This document shows positions 1-12,845 of a stretch of 64,000 nt of DNA, in pieces. How positions within the stretch are numbered: position 1 is the stretch's first letter; each line of letters begins with the position of its first letter. The notes under the pieces were generated by a model. It was not told where the DNA came from, made no database searches, and saw nothing but the letters and a program-made list of their open reading frames with translations. The position numbers were made by a program, and so were the translations under genes. The stretch is from Tetradesmus obliquus (lineage: Eukaryota > Chlorophyta > Chlorophyceae > Sphaeropleales > Scenedesmaceae), in the NCBI GenBank assembly GCA_030272155.1, contig CP126200.1, positions 3,968,001 through 4,032,000 on the forward strand, read 5' to 3'.

Positions 1-214
1 TGCACTGGTGTAAGCAAGCACTTTATCAGGCACACTTGCGCCTTGCAGGACTGTCATATCCTCGGGCAAAACAGCACCGGTGCCGTCTCCATCGTAACCA
101 GCAGCGTCAGTAACAGCAGTTGCACCAGCTGAGCCGCCTGGTACAGGTTGGACTGCTGCGCTCAACATCAGGCCTGCTCCTGCACCAGAGCTGCATGCAC
201 CTGCCTCCGAAGGG

Positions 215-259
<45 letters not shown>

Positions 260-327
260 AGCACCAACACACCAGGCAGCTCTGGAGGCGACAGCACTGC
301 GTGCTGCTGGAAGCTGCTGCCCGCAAG

Positions 328-364
<37 letters not shown>

Positions 365-3300
365 ACCAACACACCGGGCAGCTCTGGAGGCGGCAACACT
401 GAGTGCTGCTGGAAGCTGCACATTGTGGCTTCCAGCCCCATAGGCTCCTCCTCCTGCTGCTGCTCCTGCTGCACCACAGGCTGCTGCTGCCCGTCTGGTG
501 GCAGCAAATCAACAGCTGACACGCGTGCCTCCACAGTTGGCACCCGCCGCAGCGGCCACCACCCAGCAGCCGCATCCCTGCCCACAAGCCCACCTTCAGG
601 CGCACCTGGCAGTGAGGTACGCGGCTCTAGCAGCAGGTCCGGCAAGCTGCTGCCACCGCTGCTGCTGGCGCCGCCGCCGCTGCCGGCGCCTGCGGCACCA
701 GAGATGCTGACAGGCGGCTTCACAAACGAGCCAGCCCTGAAGTGAGCTGTGGCAAGCTGCTGCACGCTTTGCTGTCCGCTGCTTGTTGTGCCCAGTGTCC
801 AGTCGCTGCTGATCTGGCTGAGGTCCAGCTGTGACACCTCTGCACCTTGCCAGGTGTCACTCCAGCTCTCTTGCTGCCCTGGAGTTTCATGCTGCCGCTG
901 CTGCTGCTGCTGCTGCTGCCGCTGCTGGGCTTGCAGCAGCAGCTGCTGCACCTGCTGAGCAGCTAGCTGTGGCTGCTGCACGTCCTCCTCCCAGCTTTCC
1001 TGAGGCTCAAAGAGAATACCATGCTGCTGCTCTTGCTGCCGCTGCTGTGATTGCAGCAGCAGCTGCTGCACCTGCTGGGCATCCAGTTGTGGCTGCTGCT
1101 GCTGCGGCTGCAGGTCTTCCTCCCAGCTTTCTTGGGGATTGAAGAAGATGTCATACTGCTGCTGCTGTTGCCGCTGCTGCAGATGAGGCAGTTGCGGCCG
1201 GTGAACCTCCCAGCTGTCTTGCGGGCTGCAGAGCTGCCCCTCCTGCAGCTGCCCCTCCTGCAGCTGCAGCAGCTGCTGCTGCTGTTGGACTTCAAGCTGC
1301 AGGTGTGTATTGTTTGGCTGCATGTCCAATAGCACCTGCTGAGGAACGCCTTGATGCTGTTGGTCAGCCTGCTCAAACGCAACTGAGCTAGCCAGCTGGT
1401 GCTGGTGCTGCTGCTGCTGGTGGTCCTGCTCTAGCAGCTGTGAGAGCAGTTGCTGTTGTTGCAAAGCTTGCTCCAGCAGTCCCTGAAGGATCTCCTGCTG
1501 CGATGGGTGGTCCTGCTGGTGCCGTTGCAAGTGCTGGTGCTGCTGCTGTGGCTGCTGGCCATGCCTAGCCAAGCCTGCTAGCAGCTGGTGCTGCTGCTGC
1601 GCCTGCTTCAGCAACAAATGAAGCAACTCATGCTGGTGGTGCTGTTGTTCCTGGCTAAGCATATCTGTCAGCAACTGCAGTTGCTGCTGCGCCTTCTCCA
1701 GCAACTTTTGCAGCAGCTCCTGCTCAGAAAGATGCTGATGGTGATGAACCATGTGCTGCTGGCCATGCCTTAACAAGCCGGACAGCAGCTGCTGTTGTTG
1801 CTGTGTGTGCTGTACCAGCTGTGCCAGCAAACCCTGCTGCTGCTGCTGCTGCTGCTCCTGCTGCGGGAAGCTCACTGAAGTGCCCTGTCCCTGCCGCTGT
1901 GCTGTTTGCTGCATGATGTGCTGCATGTTCAGCTGCTGTTGCTGCTGCAGCAACTGCTGTAGCTGCTCAGCTGAGTAGCCATCCTGCTGCTGCTGCTCAG
2001 CAGGCGTCAACTGCTGCTCAGCAGGCGTCAACTGCTGCTGCAGCTGCTGCAGGTTCTCAGCATCCCAGCTTGGCCCCGCTTGGTCGACATCAGCGCCATC
2101 AAGCACGCAACGAGTAGTCGCTGGCTCAACTTGCTGCTGCTGCTGCTGCTCCTGCTGCTGCTGTGGAAGCTCCTGCTGATGCCTGAATGACTGCACATTC
2201 TGCAGCAGTGCCTCCTGCGGTTCTGCAGGCTGCTGCAGCGCTGGCACCAGCTCTTCGCCCGCCACCTCCCAGCTTGGCTGCTGCTGCATGCACATGCTGA
2301 ACGACGGCAGCTTGTCTGAGTGCAGCACTGAGCGGCTGTAGCCGCCGACTGCCAGCTGAACACCGCCGTCACAGCTGGCTGTAGCCGGTGCACTATCCGC
2401 TGCTGCTGCTGCTGCTGCTTCTGCTCTTGGTGACAGCGAGGGGCTGAACGTAACAACTGCCAGGCCTTGTGCAGAGCTTGAGCCTTGTCTCGTCATTGGG
2501 TCAATGGGGCTCTCTGGAAGTGACTCATCAACCACAGAGATGGCCTGGCCGCCACTGCATGATGATGCTGCCAGCCAGGCAGCCACCTCGCTACCGCTGC
2601 TGGTGGTGGCACCGACGCTGATCCCGCCGCCAGCTTGACTACACTGCAGGCTGCCAAATGCACCAGCACCACTGTAGCTGCTGCTGCTTGCTCCTGCAAT
2701 AGCTGCCACAGCAGCTGCCTTGAGCCCCACAAGTGGCACAACTCCTGCCCTAGATGAGGCATCAGCTGCAGCAGCAGTGACCACACAAAAGCTGCCATCA
2801 GACCTGGCGGAAAGCAGCTCGCTTGGTGCTGCCTCACAGTCCCAAGCTCCCAGGCCGACAGCAAAGCTGCAGCGCTGCTCTTCTAGCGCACGGCTGCTGT
2901 ACTGCTCAGTGTGAGCTTGCATGCTGCTGCTTTCGCTGTAGCGCTGATCCGCACCACCAGGCAGCGCTAGGGAAGAGCTGCTGGGCCATGCGCACAGCTC
3001 ACGCGGCGATGTTAAGCTGGCGCAAGCTGCTGCAGCTGCTGCGCTTGCTGCAGCAGTTGAGTCTGCTGTTGCTGCAGCACACAGTACAGCCGATGGCGCA
3101 TCCTGTTGCACCACCACACCACCTGCACGTGCAGTTGCAGCTGAGTCTGCTGGCCAGGACAACTGCCCGACATCGGCCGGCTCTGCTGCTACTGCTACAG
3201 CCGCAGCAGAGATCGCAGCAAATACGGCCACTGGCGCTGCAGCTGCGGCTGCCGCAGCAGCAGATGCAGCAGCTGCATCCCGCCATGGCACGTGCACTGG

Positions 3301-5631
3301 CACATTGTCAACGTTGGGTGTTATGCAGCAGCTGGCGGCGCCGCCCTCAGATGCTTGCAGCATCTCCCAGTTGACCGAGACTGTGATGTCACAGCCTGCA
3401 GGGCTGCGGCTGTAGCAATCATGGCCGTCAAAGTGCTCAAGCGACAGCTCGCTTGCTTGCTGCTCTGCGAGCTGCGGCTGTGAAAGCTCCTGATGCAGCA
3501 CTTGCTGCCGTTGGTGCGCATCTGCACCACTGCTACTGGTGCGCTGGCTGCCATCGCCAGCAACAACAGCTGCAGCAGGTGGCTGTGCTTGGTTGCTGGT
3601 GATGCTGCAACCAGCTGTTTCCGGCATCTGATCCTGCAGCTGGGGTTGCATCGCTTGCTGTTGCTGATGCAGCAGTTGTGGATGCTGTAGGTGCTGTGCC
3701 AGCTGCTGCTGCCACCACAGCTGCTGCATGTCGGGTTGTTGCTGTGTTGCTTCTGGCATAGGCTCCTGCCTGTGCTGCTGGCACTGCTGCCCATCATCGT
3801 GCCCCTGCTGGTCCTGCCCGCTGCCATCCGCAGCAGCTGGCAGTGGCAGCTGTGACTGTCCTGGGTCCAAAGGTGTTAGCTGCTGCTGAACCACAGGAGG
3901 CTCTGGCAACTCTTCCTGCTGCTGCTGTTGCTGATTGTTGCTGGTGTCTGCTGACCAAGATGCTGAATCAGCCCTGCCAGCAGCTGCTGCTTTTGCGGGA
4001 GACCTGCTGTTGCTGCTGCTGCATGCCCTGGAGCTGCTGCTTGCAGGACTACAGGGGGAGCTCCTGCAGGTCCCAGGGCTGCTGCTGCTGCTGGCTCGTA
4101 CCTTAGCAGTGCTCCCATCAGGCTGCTTCGGGGTGTTCAGTAAGGGGCGCGTCGTGGTATTGCCGGGCAGCCTCCATGCAGGAGTGATGCTGCCGCTGCT
4201 GCTTTCCTGCGCTATGCTGCTTCTGCCACTGCGCCAGCCTGATGGTGTGCTTTGACCACCCACAGCGCACGTGTTTGTGTGGATAGGTGTCCTGCTCAGG
4301 CTGCTGCTATCACCTGCAGTGCTGCTTGAATCAACGGTACCAGGCCTTGCTGACGTCTGCTGCTGCATGCTGCCGTCATCAGGGCTGCTTACACCATGCA
4401 GCACAGTGCCCTTGCCCGCACTGTTGTTGCTGCCAGTAGTAGAACCACCTACAAATGCGCTTGGAGGTGGCTGAGCAGCAACTTTCTGCGCTGCCTGGTG
4501 ATGGCTGCTGCTGCTGTTGGCAGCAGAGCAAGCTGCTGCAGCTGCCTGCACTACTGGCATGCCGGCAGCGGCTGCAGACTTTCGCTGTGAGCTGCAGTCT
4601 GCGGCTACCACATCCTGCCCAGCAGGCTGTGCTGCGTAGCTTGGTGCACTCCTGCAGGACAAGATTACATTGTCGTCAGCTGCTTGTTATTGAAGGTAAT
4701 GGTGCACGCTGGAGTGGCATGTACAGAGACACCCACCTGCATCATGTACTTGCAGGCATCCTTTTGGATACCTGTTGTGATCAACAGCACACTACAAACC
4801 CAGCAGCACCATACCCAGGTATCTTACCTGCATTCCTGTGCATGCTGCTGTGTTTGCTTCTGCTTCTGCTGCAGCAATTGTGGGTGCTGTGATGAGCCCT
4901 GAGGAGCTCTGGTATGCTGCAGCCCATGCAGCTGGAAGCGTCGAGGCAGCGGCTGCTTTGCTCCATGACTCGCAGCTTGCTCCTGCAAGCTAGCTGCAGG
5001 CACTGCTGCTATGGTTTGCGTCTGCTGCTTCTGCACCACCGGCAGGCCCATAGCTGCAGTGTTGATGGCATCGCCAGGAGCTGATCTGCGCCTTGCCAGC
5101 GATTGCTGCTGCTGCTGTTGCTGCTGCTGCTGCAGCACCTGCGGTGGAGGGCTGATGGGCTTGTGCATGTACTGCCCATACAGCTGGCCCTGCACGGCCA
5201 GCTTGCCAGCTGCCACACTTGCTGCATACTCCTCAATTTTCAGTCGACGTGTGCACAGCTGCGGGCCTGCATGCAGCGCAGTGTGCGCGGCAACAAGCAC
5301 AGAACAGCCGCATGCGTTTGTGACAACCAAGCACATGGTCGAACAGCAACCACTGCTGATAGCAGTCATAGCCAAACAAAACATAAAACACCTAATCAGC
5401 ACCAATGAAGCAGGTTCTACCTCGGTTTGTCTCCAAACGTGTTTCAGCCAACCCACCTGTTGCTGTCCTGCTGGTGTTCAGCTGCAGCTGGATAGCTGGC
5501 AGTTGCCAAGCCTGGCAGCTCGGCACCTGCAGCTCTGGGTTGGAATTACCATTATCAGGTTTACTGCCTTGAGCAGCAGCCTGTTCTGCGCTGTTGACCG
5601 CTTGCTTTTGTTGACCGCTGCTGCTGCTCAT
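1..5631 (-). CDS. Large Gln/Ala/Ser-rich low-complexity protein, 3' end beyond left edge
   Basis: Three exons read on the minus strand: 5631-5457, 5266-4828 and 4651-1. The introns are GT-AG with phases 1 and 2, which match exactly across both junctions. The last exon stays open for about 1550 codons to the window edge; I checked the frame line by line from 4651 to 2281 and at several points below that. The visible protein is 1755 residues. It starts MSSSSGQQKQ, has a short non-repetitive stretch around residues 60-95 (RRLKIEEYAASVAAGK, then GQLYGQYMHKP), a first polyQ run, then Ser/Ala-rich and finally very Gln-rich sequence with a recurrent QESWEED-like element. No catalytic domain or membrane segment is visible. 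Composition resembles disordered transcription or RNA-binding co-factors, but that is only resemblance and I do not recognise the family. The start is the first ATG after an upstream stop-containing region. Confidence 0.75.
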
Positions 5632-7947
5632 CGCTGATGGCCAGCGTCGCCGTGCTGACTAGTAGATGAAAACTACACTACGATTTAGAAGATATGGCAA
5701 ATTAGTTTTTCCTAAAGGTCGTTGGGGTCGTGAAGAAAAGCCAGCTTCGAGGCGCAATCACTGTTTCGTGATGATGCGAGGCAAATGAACGCCATCAGCA
5801 CCAACACCGGCTGTAAAATGTTTTGTTGCAAGTACAATTTCTTCAAATAAGTACAAAACGCTGGAACATGCTCAATCACGACGCAGCTTCAAAGTGGCGG
5901 TTACTCTGTTATAAGACGGGAAGGGCACAGGGCTGCGTCAAACACACACCTGAACTCCGGTTGAAGGCGTATAGCTTGCCAATCTGTGGCGTGCTGTCAA
6001 GTGCACTGCCCCGAGTCGCCAGCCTGACTCTGGCATGCAATGCAGTGCCACTGCTGCCCAACTGATGCAGCATCATTTGACAAGCAGATTGCACTCTGGC
6101 CCTGCAGCTGCAGACACATTCCCTGCTGTCACAGTCGATTGGGCGGACTAATGGCGGTTGTGGTACGGCAGCAGCTGCTAAATGCACTGAACAACACACG
6201 CGTGGGACACGCAGCCTGAGGGCCGGAGTCTTTGCATGCCATATGGCAGGCAATGCCATTGCCTGGCTGCACATGCGGCATGCGCACCCTACAATGTGAC
6301 CAGGTGCAGTGAAAGTACCGGTGTACCAGAGCACTGCAGGCAGATGGACGCTACAGCTGAGGAGGCTGCTGAGCCAGCACGGGACGTCCTGGAGTGGCTG
6401 GCTGTGCGACAAAGTTGTGCAGCACTAACTCTCTGATGCCTGAAAATCTTCACAAGTGCCGGGCAAAGTTTTTGAGCTCTATATGAAGTTGCACCTCTGA
6501 AGTTGCAGATGGCCTGTCAGTCACTGAGTGCATGGCAAGGAGAATGGCACTGCGCATATGCTTGCAGGACAATGCGCCTGCACAGCATTGGATGCATGCG
6601 CACATCTGGACAGGAAGTTACGCTTGTGCTCCTCGTCCAGTTGTAATGACAGCGCGGCAAGCTGAAGGAGGACCCAAGCCACCTCCGGCAAAGCTAGCAC
6701 ACACTCAATGGATACAGCAGGTTCCTGGAGGCGTCCCCTGCAGTTGGCCCTGTGGTCTACCTCTTGTACACTCTTCTGCACTGACAGCGACTCCCATTAG
6801 ATGACGTTTGGTACATGTACAGCTGTGGGACAGCATACTTAAATTGCATTATTATCAAGCCTTGATCAGATACTTGGGCATCCACGGTTGCTTGCAATCG
6901 CCAGTGTTGCCGCAACACAGCAGCTGCCAGTGGCCAAACCTTGGTAACTTGCACTGGCACTGAGTGTTGGTCGGGTGTGTGCAGCATGCAATTGAGCTGT
7001 AGCACACCAAGGGGGTGTGGGGGTTCAACTCCTCTGCTTATTTTTCGGTCCGGGAGCTGGGCACCTCCTGTATAGGGGTGTTAGACGTGTCTTGCTGGTG
7101 GAGGCATCGCCTTTGTGTCCCCTCCAGTCAGGTTCGCCTGAGTGTTGCGTGTGACTAGCCAGTAGGATTTCGTCCCCCCTGGTAACAAAAAAAATCCTTG
7201 GTAACTTGATTGCAAGACAATTAACAGTCTTGTGTGAACCAAGGCCTCAAATACGAAAGAAGAAGAGGACTTGGAACCATCCAGCGGTCTTGAAGCCCTA
7301 ACAACTATCATGTTCCTAGCCGTGATCACGGCGTGATGGTGCACCAGCCTGGCCCATTAATGGGCCAATATTGGGCTGAGCCTGGCACTACTGCAGTAGT
7401 GCCAGCGCTGGCAAGGGTGCTAGTGTCGAGTATGCTGCAGGTGCTGCCTCAAGCAAGTCGCTACGGCAATGAAAAATGGCAGCAAGTTTCGGATGTCAGC
7501 TATCTCTGCTCAGTGTGGCCGGGACATGCCTTTTCTGCAAAACGAAGGTGTGAACTTCCAGGCGGCGAAGCTGCAGGGGCGACTGCCGTAAACATGCAGC
7601 AGCATGCCACATCATGAGGGAGAGAAGCAGAACCGATACTTTGAAGAAAGATTGCAGAATCTCAAGGATCAAAACGCTTGCACACGGCGATCATACGTTG
7701 GAAGGGTTTGGGGCATTGAGTCATCATCACCTTGTTGCCAGCATCCAGGTCATAGCTGCACGGGAGCTGCCGTTCGTTATATAGCAATAGCGCTCAAGCT
7801 GCTCAGTGAGCCACAGCACCCCTGTGGCCGCTTGCATTGAGTGCACCCTTCACATCCTGCATTCGCATCAGCTTTGTTCCTTTAGACGCTTGATCACGCA
7901 CGTTCTAGCACATCAACAGCCCTTAGCAGCAGTATTTACGACACTTG
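5632..7947. other. Intergenic region without a recognisable gene
   Basis: This is the 5' flank of both the Gln-rich minus-strand gene and the Mpv17-like plus-strand gene, which diverge from here. Open frames in it have no family resemblance or splice-consistent partners. It contains a cluster of perfect palindromes at 7319-7405, listed separately. A T-loop-like GGTTCAACTCC near 7022 has no matching tRNA arms. Confidence 0.6.
7319..7405. repeat. Cluster of three perfect palindromes
   Basis: Three perfect inverted repeats with no spacer lie within 87 bases: 14 nt at 7319-7332 (GCCGTGATCACGGC), 16 nt at 7351-7366 (GGCCCATTAATGGGCC) and 24 nt at 7382-7405 centred on CTGCAG. They lie about 540 bases upstream of the Mpv17-like start codon. 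Function is unknown; a transcription-factor site cluster, a cruciform or the end of a mobile element are possible. Confidence 0.8.
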
Positions 7948-9643
7948 ATGGCTTTCGCCCTTCGGTCTCGCGTGCCCGTCAAGAGCCAAACTGTCAAGTC
8001 TCAAGCGCCAGCATGCAAGGCTCGCAGGCCCCTCGTCTGCCGCGCAGTGCTTAACCTTGAGCCTCCTAAGCATACACCGGAGCCTGCCAAGCGCGATGTG
8101 TCTGTCAAGGCCACTGGCGCTGATGGAGAGGCACTGCCCCTGCCAGACCAGCCCGAGCAGTCGCAGCGCGTGTCGCTCACGCCTTCCCTGCTGGATGCCA
8201 TCGTTGAGAACACCGTCAAGGTGCCCTACAACGCCTACAACAGTGCGCTGCAGGCTCACCCGCTGACGACCAAGGCGTGCACCAGCATGGTGGGCTTCAT
8301 TCTGGGCGACCTCATCGCGCAGGTACGTTATTGGGACATGATACTGCTTCAAGGCAGCCAGTTTGCACATCACGTCGATGTACAGCGGCCAGCGTTTCGA
8401 CAGTTTCGGCAGCAGCAGCAGCAGCAGCACATGGATGTTGCATGCCCCACATGAGCCTGCATGGGCATGTGTAGCACCATCATGGTTCGTTTCCTGCTAC
8501 TGCATAGTCATCAGCTGCAAGCCCAGTGCATAGCGTGCTGCCTGCCAGCAACAGGCATATGCGCCAGCATGTCCAATGCTGGCTAAGCAGCAGCAGCAGC
8601 AGCGAGCTTGCTCTGCGCATGTTGACAGCCTCTGTTGACAGCATGCAGCATCTCGTGACAGTTGATACTGCGCAGCAGCCATAGCCTGTTGGCAGCGTCT
8701 TCAGCAGCTAATCTTGCACACATCACTACTGTCACAGCCACCACCAGCAGCGCTCATGGCCTGACCGCTGCCCTCCCTGTGCCCTTCTACCATCCCATTT
8801 CAACCTCACTTCCTTCATACAGCACTTCGGCCACCCGCATGCCAGCGTTGACATCATGCGCGCAGCGCGCCTGGGCGCGTATGGCCTGCTGATTGACGGC
8901 CCCATCGGCAGCAAGTGGTATGATGTGCTTGAGACGTATGTGTTCCCCAAGGACCCCATCTCCACCAAGGCAGTGCTCACCAAGACAGCGCTGGACCAGG
9001 TGGTGTACGCAACCATCATGACAGGTGCGTGCAGTGGCTTGTGAAGTCATTGGGCAATGCAATTGGGCTATGTTGGCTTGATGATGTGGGAGGCACCTTC
9101 GTTGCTGCGGCTGGTGGTTTGCATGTTGATAGCCGCTGCCGAGTAGCTGGTGCGTGTCATCTAGCAGCAGCCGGATCGCGTGTCATGGGCAGCACTCGAG
9201 TCGCCCGCTGCAACATGGCCTGCATCAAACTGCAGCACGCTGGCTGCATGCTGTTGGCTGTTTACCTTAGCCAGCCAACTCCGCAGTTGCACTTCCGTGA
9301 TTCTCTTTCTGATCCTCTTCCTGATGCTCATGCTGTACTCCACCTGCCTCCTCCCCTGCACCCTCTTCTCTCCACCCCTGCAGCCGTCTACTTTGCTGTC
9401 ATCCGCTGCCTTGAGGGCCATCCCGAGCTCATCATGACCACCCTGCAAGCCAAGTTCCTGCCCACACTGGCAGCCAATTACATGATCTGGCCGCTGGCAC
9501 ACCTGATCAACTTCCGTTTCGTGCCGAGCGAGTACCGCATTCTGTACAACAACGTGGTCTGCGTGGCGTGGCTGACTGGGCTGTCCTTCCTCACACACAG
9601 CAAGATCAACTTCATGCAGCTGCTGCACCTGCCGCACTTCTGA
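7948..9643 (+). CDS. Mpv17/PMP22-family membrane protein, plastid-targeted
   Basis: Exons 7948-8322, 8823-9024 and 9384-9643, with introns of phase 0 and 1, encode 278 residues. The first 30-40 residues (MAFALRSRVPVKSQTVKS, then KARRPLVCRA) look like a chloroplast transit peptide. The Mpv17 domain follows, from about residue 100: YNSALQAHPLTTKACTSM and GDLIAQ in exon 1, then RAARLGAYGLLIDGPIGSKWY in exon 2. The family signature is in exon 3 (NYMIWPLAHLINFRFVPSEY, then a W-rich last helix). Four hydrophobic helices fit the family. Mpv17 relatives are small organelle-membrane proteins, some of them channels; the substrate here is unknown. The ATG is used because the frame immediately upstream has only a TTG. 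The downstream flank is TG-rich. Confidence 0.93.
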
Positions 9644-12600
9644 ATGGAGTGCGGTGTGTGTGGCTAAGCGCGTAGTGTTGATGTGCTGCAGCAGTGAGTG
9701 GGAGGGCAGCTGCTGCGGCTGCAGCAGCAGCGAGTGTAGGGTGTTGCTGCAGCAGTGAGTGCGAGGGCAGCAGGAGTGGTCGGAAGGCCATGCACTGCCG
9801 CGGTGTGTGTTTTGGCATCGAGACGGTGGTTACTTGAGGGGGTTTCAAATGCATGTATGTATGTGTTGCTGTGTATGTACATCAGTGTGTTGGGAGCTGC
9901 TGCAGCTTGCAGGAGCGGCTGTGTGGCCTTCAGCAGCTCAGCAGTTTTTGTAGATTAGAATTCACAGAGCAAGCGAAGCAGCATGCGTGTGCTGCCAGGT
10001 GTCTTGCTAATGATGCGTGGTTTGCTGTGTACCATCTTCTTTTGTTCATGTGTCGAGTTGCGTGATCAGACAGCGTCCGGCAGACCTAAACAGTCCCGGA
10101 TGCACTTCTGCACATCGCAAGTACAGGCACTGCAGTGTGCCACTACTTTCGTGTGTCCTCTTGCCTTTCAGCGTTCTGCGCATTGTGAGCAATATCGCTG
10201 CAGTGTGTTGTAGCTGCAGTAGGTTCTCTGCCTTTTACAACTCTTCTACACCCTTTGTATGTGTGCCGTAGTGTAGTTTGTGTTTACTTCTTTGCTTGCA
10301 TGTATCACCTGCTTTCAGAACATCAGGATGTGGTACATGACGTGGGTGGGTGCCAAACAGGACGAGTGCAACAGAGCCTACTGTGTGTGCATGGTACGGC
10401 AAAGCAGGTGGTACGTCACATATACTATGTGTTGCCATTCGCCTTCCACACTATGTCACTTTGCCTCTACTCTGCACATGCTCAGTAAAGTGTGCTGGGA
10501 CAAAGTGAAGTGTGCTGGGCAGAAGTGGAATATCAGGTGTGTGTTTAGAGTGGCCGGGAGGGCGAGGGATATGATGCTGGCAGCAGCAGAGCTGTGTATA
10601 AGCAGCCTGGCATGTGGAGCCACTGATAGGGTACTTGGTACTGGCTGGGACGCTTAAATCTATTTGTTGTTGGGAGCTCACTTACCGTTGCAACGCATAG
10701 TGCGGTTGTGGGCTGCATCCCGACATGCAGAGGTACTGGAATTCTTTTGATAACCAGGGGATGGTCTTGTGGCCATATTTGTTGCAAGGCAACTTGCAGC
10801 TGGGCAAGCACACAATGCCTCATGCTGCTGTATGGGGTGTGCTGCATTGGGTGAACGCAAAGCTTGGCATGAATGGCAGGAAAGGCAGGTGTGTGGGTGG
10901 TGAAGGGATGGCACAATGCTGACGAAGCATGCGACGCGTTCAACGCAAAGCAGGTGGCAAAGCAACGCTGGGGCGGGTGTGTTGGTGGCAGAGGATTGCA
11001 TGATGGTCATGGTGTGCAATTTGCTGCACTTCCACTTTCCATTTTGCGAGCTTGGGGCGCTTGCTGCTGTTCCGGGCTGCTGTGCGGGCTGCTAGGTGTG
11101 CTGTTCTAGTGAGCAAGCGTGCAGAACCCATCATTTCGTTGTGTAGACAGCATCTTTTTTGCCTTTTGACAGTGCAGCGTTTTGTTCTTGTGTAGATCTA
11201 TTGCTGTGCCTGCTGCTTGCAGGTGCACGCGCGTTAGCCTTAGCCTGGTATGGGGTGCATACCAGCTGACAGCAGACGAGTGCTGTTTTGATCAAAACAC
11301 TGCACTCGCTGCAGCAGCAGGAGAGTTTAGGGCTCCAGCATGTGATGCATTCATCAACAGCAGAATGTTGAGTGCATTCATCAACAGCAGAATGTTGAGT
11401 GCATTTTTTATGTCTTCGACTGACTAGGCAGCACACACCTGTGGTGGAGGAGTTGTTGCACTGTATGTATTGAGTCTGGGCGTATGCCTAATCTGGGCAT
11501 ATGCCTAAACTGATTGTTCTCAAAGCAGTTGTTCTGCGTGCTGACCAGTGTAACGTCGTAGTTGAGGATGCTGCATAAACCTTCAGCATGATGATCATTA
11601 GCATGCTGATGACATCAGATCAGCGGGCTGGCTGTAAATTATATGAACATGCAGTAATGGCTGAACTGATTAAGCTACATATGCACACTTCGGTTCCAGC
11701 TCTTACTCAGCCGTTTGATCAGTAACATGTAAACCTGCTGCTGCACTGCAACCTGCACTTGTAGTCAGCTTAGCAAGATTCTATACTCTCACCAGCTGCA
11801 ATTGACGACCTTATCCTGTCTCTGCAATTACGTTGCGCTGAACAGAATGTTGCACTGTTGTCCTGTATGGCTCCCCTGAGGAGTTACCAAGCCTGGTGAA
11901 CAGCGCAACAAACCTTGCTGTCATCACCTGTACTTCTGCACCGCTATCACCCCAGCAGCCCCTGAGCAACATTCAAGGGAGGTTCAGTTACAAAGCCAAC
12001 CGAAGCACAACAGAGCAAACACCACTTGCACTGGCTGAGGAGCGCTGCTGAGCGCGTCCGCCTGTTGAGCGCTCATGAACCACAAGACATACAAACACCA
12101 ACTGTTCAAACAGACCAGCATGCACACAGCACGTGTGCACTCCCCAGCTGGCCATTGCACAGCGGCAGATCCGTCACACGCTGCTGCGCAGAATCCAAGC
12201 CAAACCCATTACGATACTGGCTGACGCTGCTGCTGCGATAATCCAAAACACACACAGCATCAGGCTGCAACCAGAGCTGCAAACACAGCGGTCATACGCT
12301 ACGTGTTACGCAGAAGCTGCTGCTCCGGTGCAGCCTCCAATGCGGGCTCATCAACATGCCAGCTGCGCGCACTGTGCTGCTGCCACATGGCTGCAGCTAT
12401 CCAGCCGCAGCAGCAGCGGCGGTTGATGTTGCTGAGGCATCACCAGTGCATGGCTGCACTGGGCGACACTACCTGCAGCAGCAACAGTTAACCGCAGAAC
12501 AGACGCGTCAAGAGTCCATTTCAGTTTAATGGGCGGTTGCTGCAATGAAGCTGCTGCTCCGGTGCTGTCCAGCAAATTGGAGCTGTTCCGTGCGACACGT

Positions 12601-12845
12601 GTCAATAATGCCAGGCAACAGTGGAGCCACCTTGAGCCGCCTTTTGGGTCAACACCACACACCGCCAGCGCGAACTGACCATTCAGCTGATAAACAGTAG
12701 AGCCACACGCCGCACTGCTTCTTGCTGTCAGCATACCAGCATCTCCTGCAGCACCAGCACATGCAGCATGTTCCAGGCCCCAACCACTGCCCCCCGCACC
12801 TGTCTACAAATCCCTATGGGCGGTTGCTGCAGTGAAGCTGCTGCT
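9644..12845. other. Convergent 3' flanks of the Mpv17-like gene and psaE
   Basis: No gene is recognisable. From 9644 to about 11450 the plus strand is TG-rich. That composition recurs downstream of other plus-strand genes here and suggests a long 3' untranslated region; a TGTAA motif (chlorophyte poly(A)-signal type) occurs at about 11548. From about 11900 to 12845 the plus strand is CA-rich, as expected for the psaE 3' region read on the minus strand, with TTACA (TGTAA on the minus strand) at 11988-11992. A 27-bp unit is duplicated head-to-tail at about 11346-11399. A roughly 30-bp segment (ATGGGCGGTTGCTGCA and following) occurs at about 12529 and again at 12817, close to the psaE stop codon. 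Confidence 0.55.
11988..11992 (-). terminator. Candidate psaE poly(A) signal
   Basis: TTACA on the plus strand is TGTAA read in the psaE direction, the usual chlorophyte poly(A) motif. It is the first I noticed downstream of the stop, about 850 bases away. The assignment is positional only. Confidence 0.3.

Noticed and set aside
5909-6412. 167-codon open frame on the minus strand
   Set aside because: Cys/His/Arg-rich, without family resemblance, domain or splice partners; typical chance frame in GC-rich non-coding DNA.
7010-7045. Possible tRNA T-arm (GGTTCAACTCC)
   Set aside because: No anticodon arm, D-arm or acceptor stem can be paired around it.
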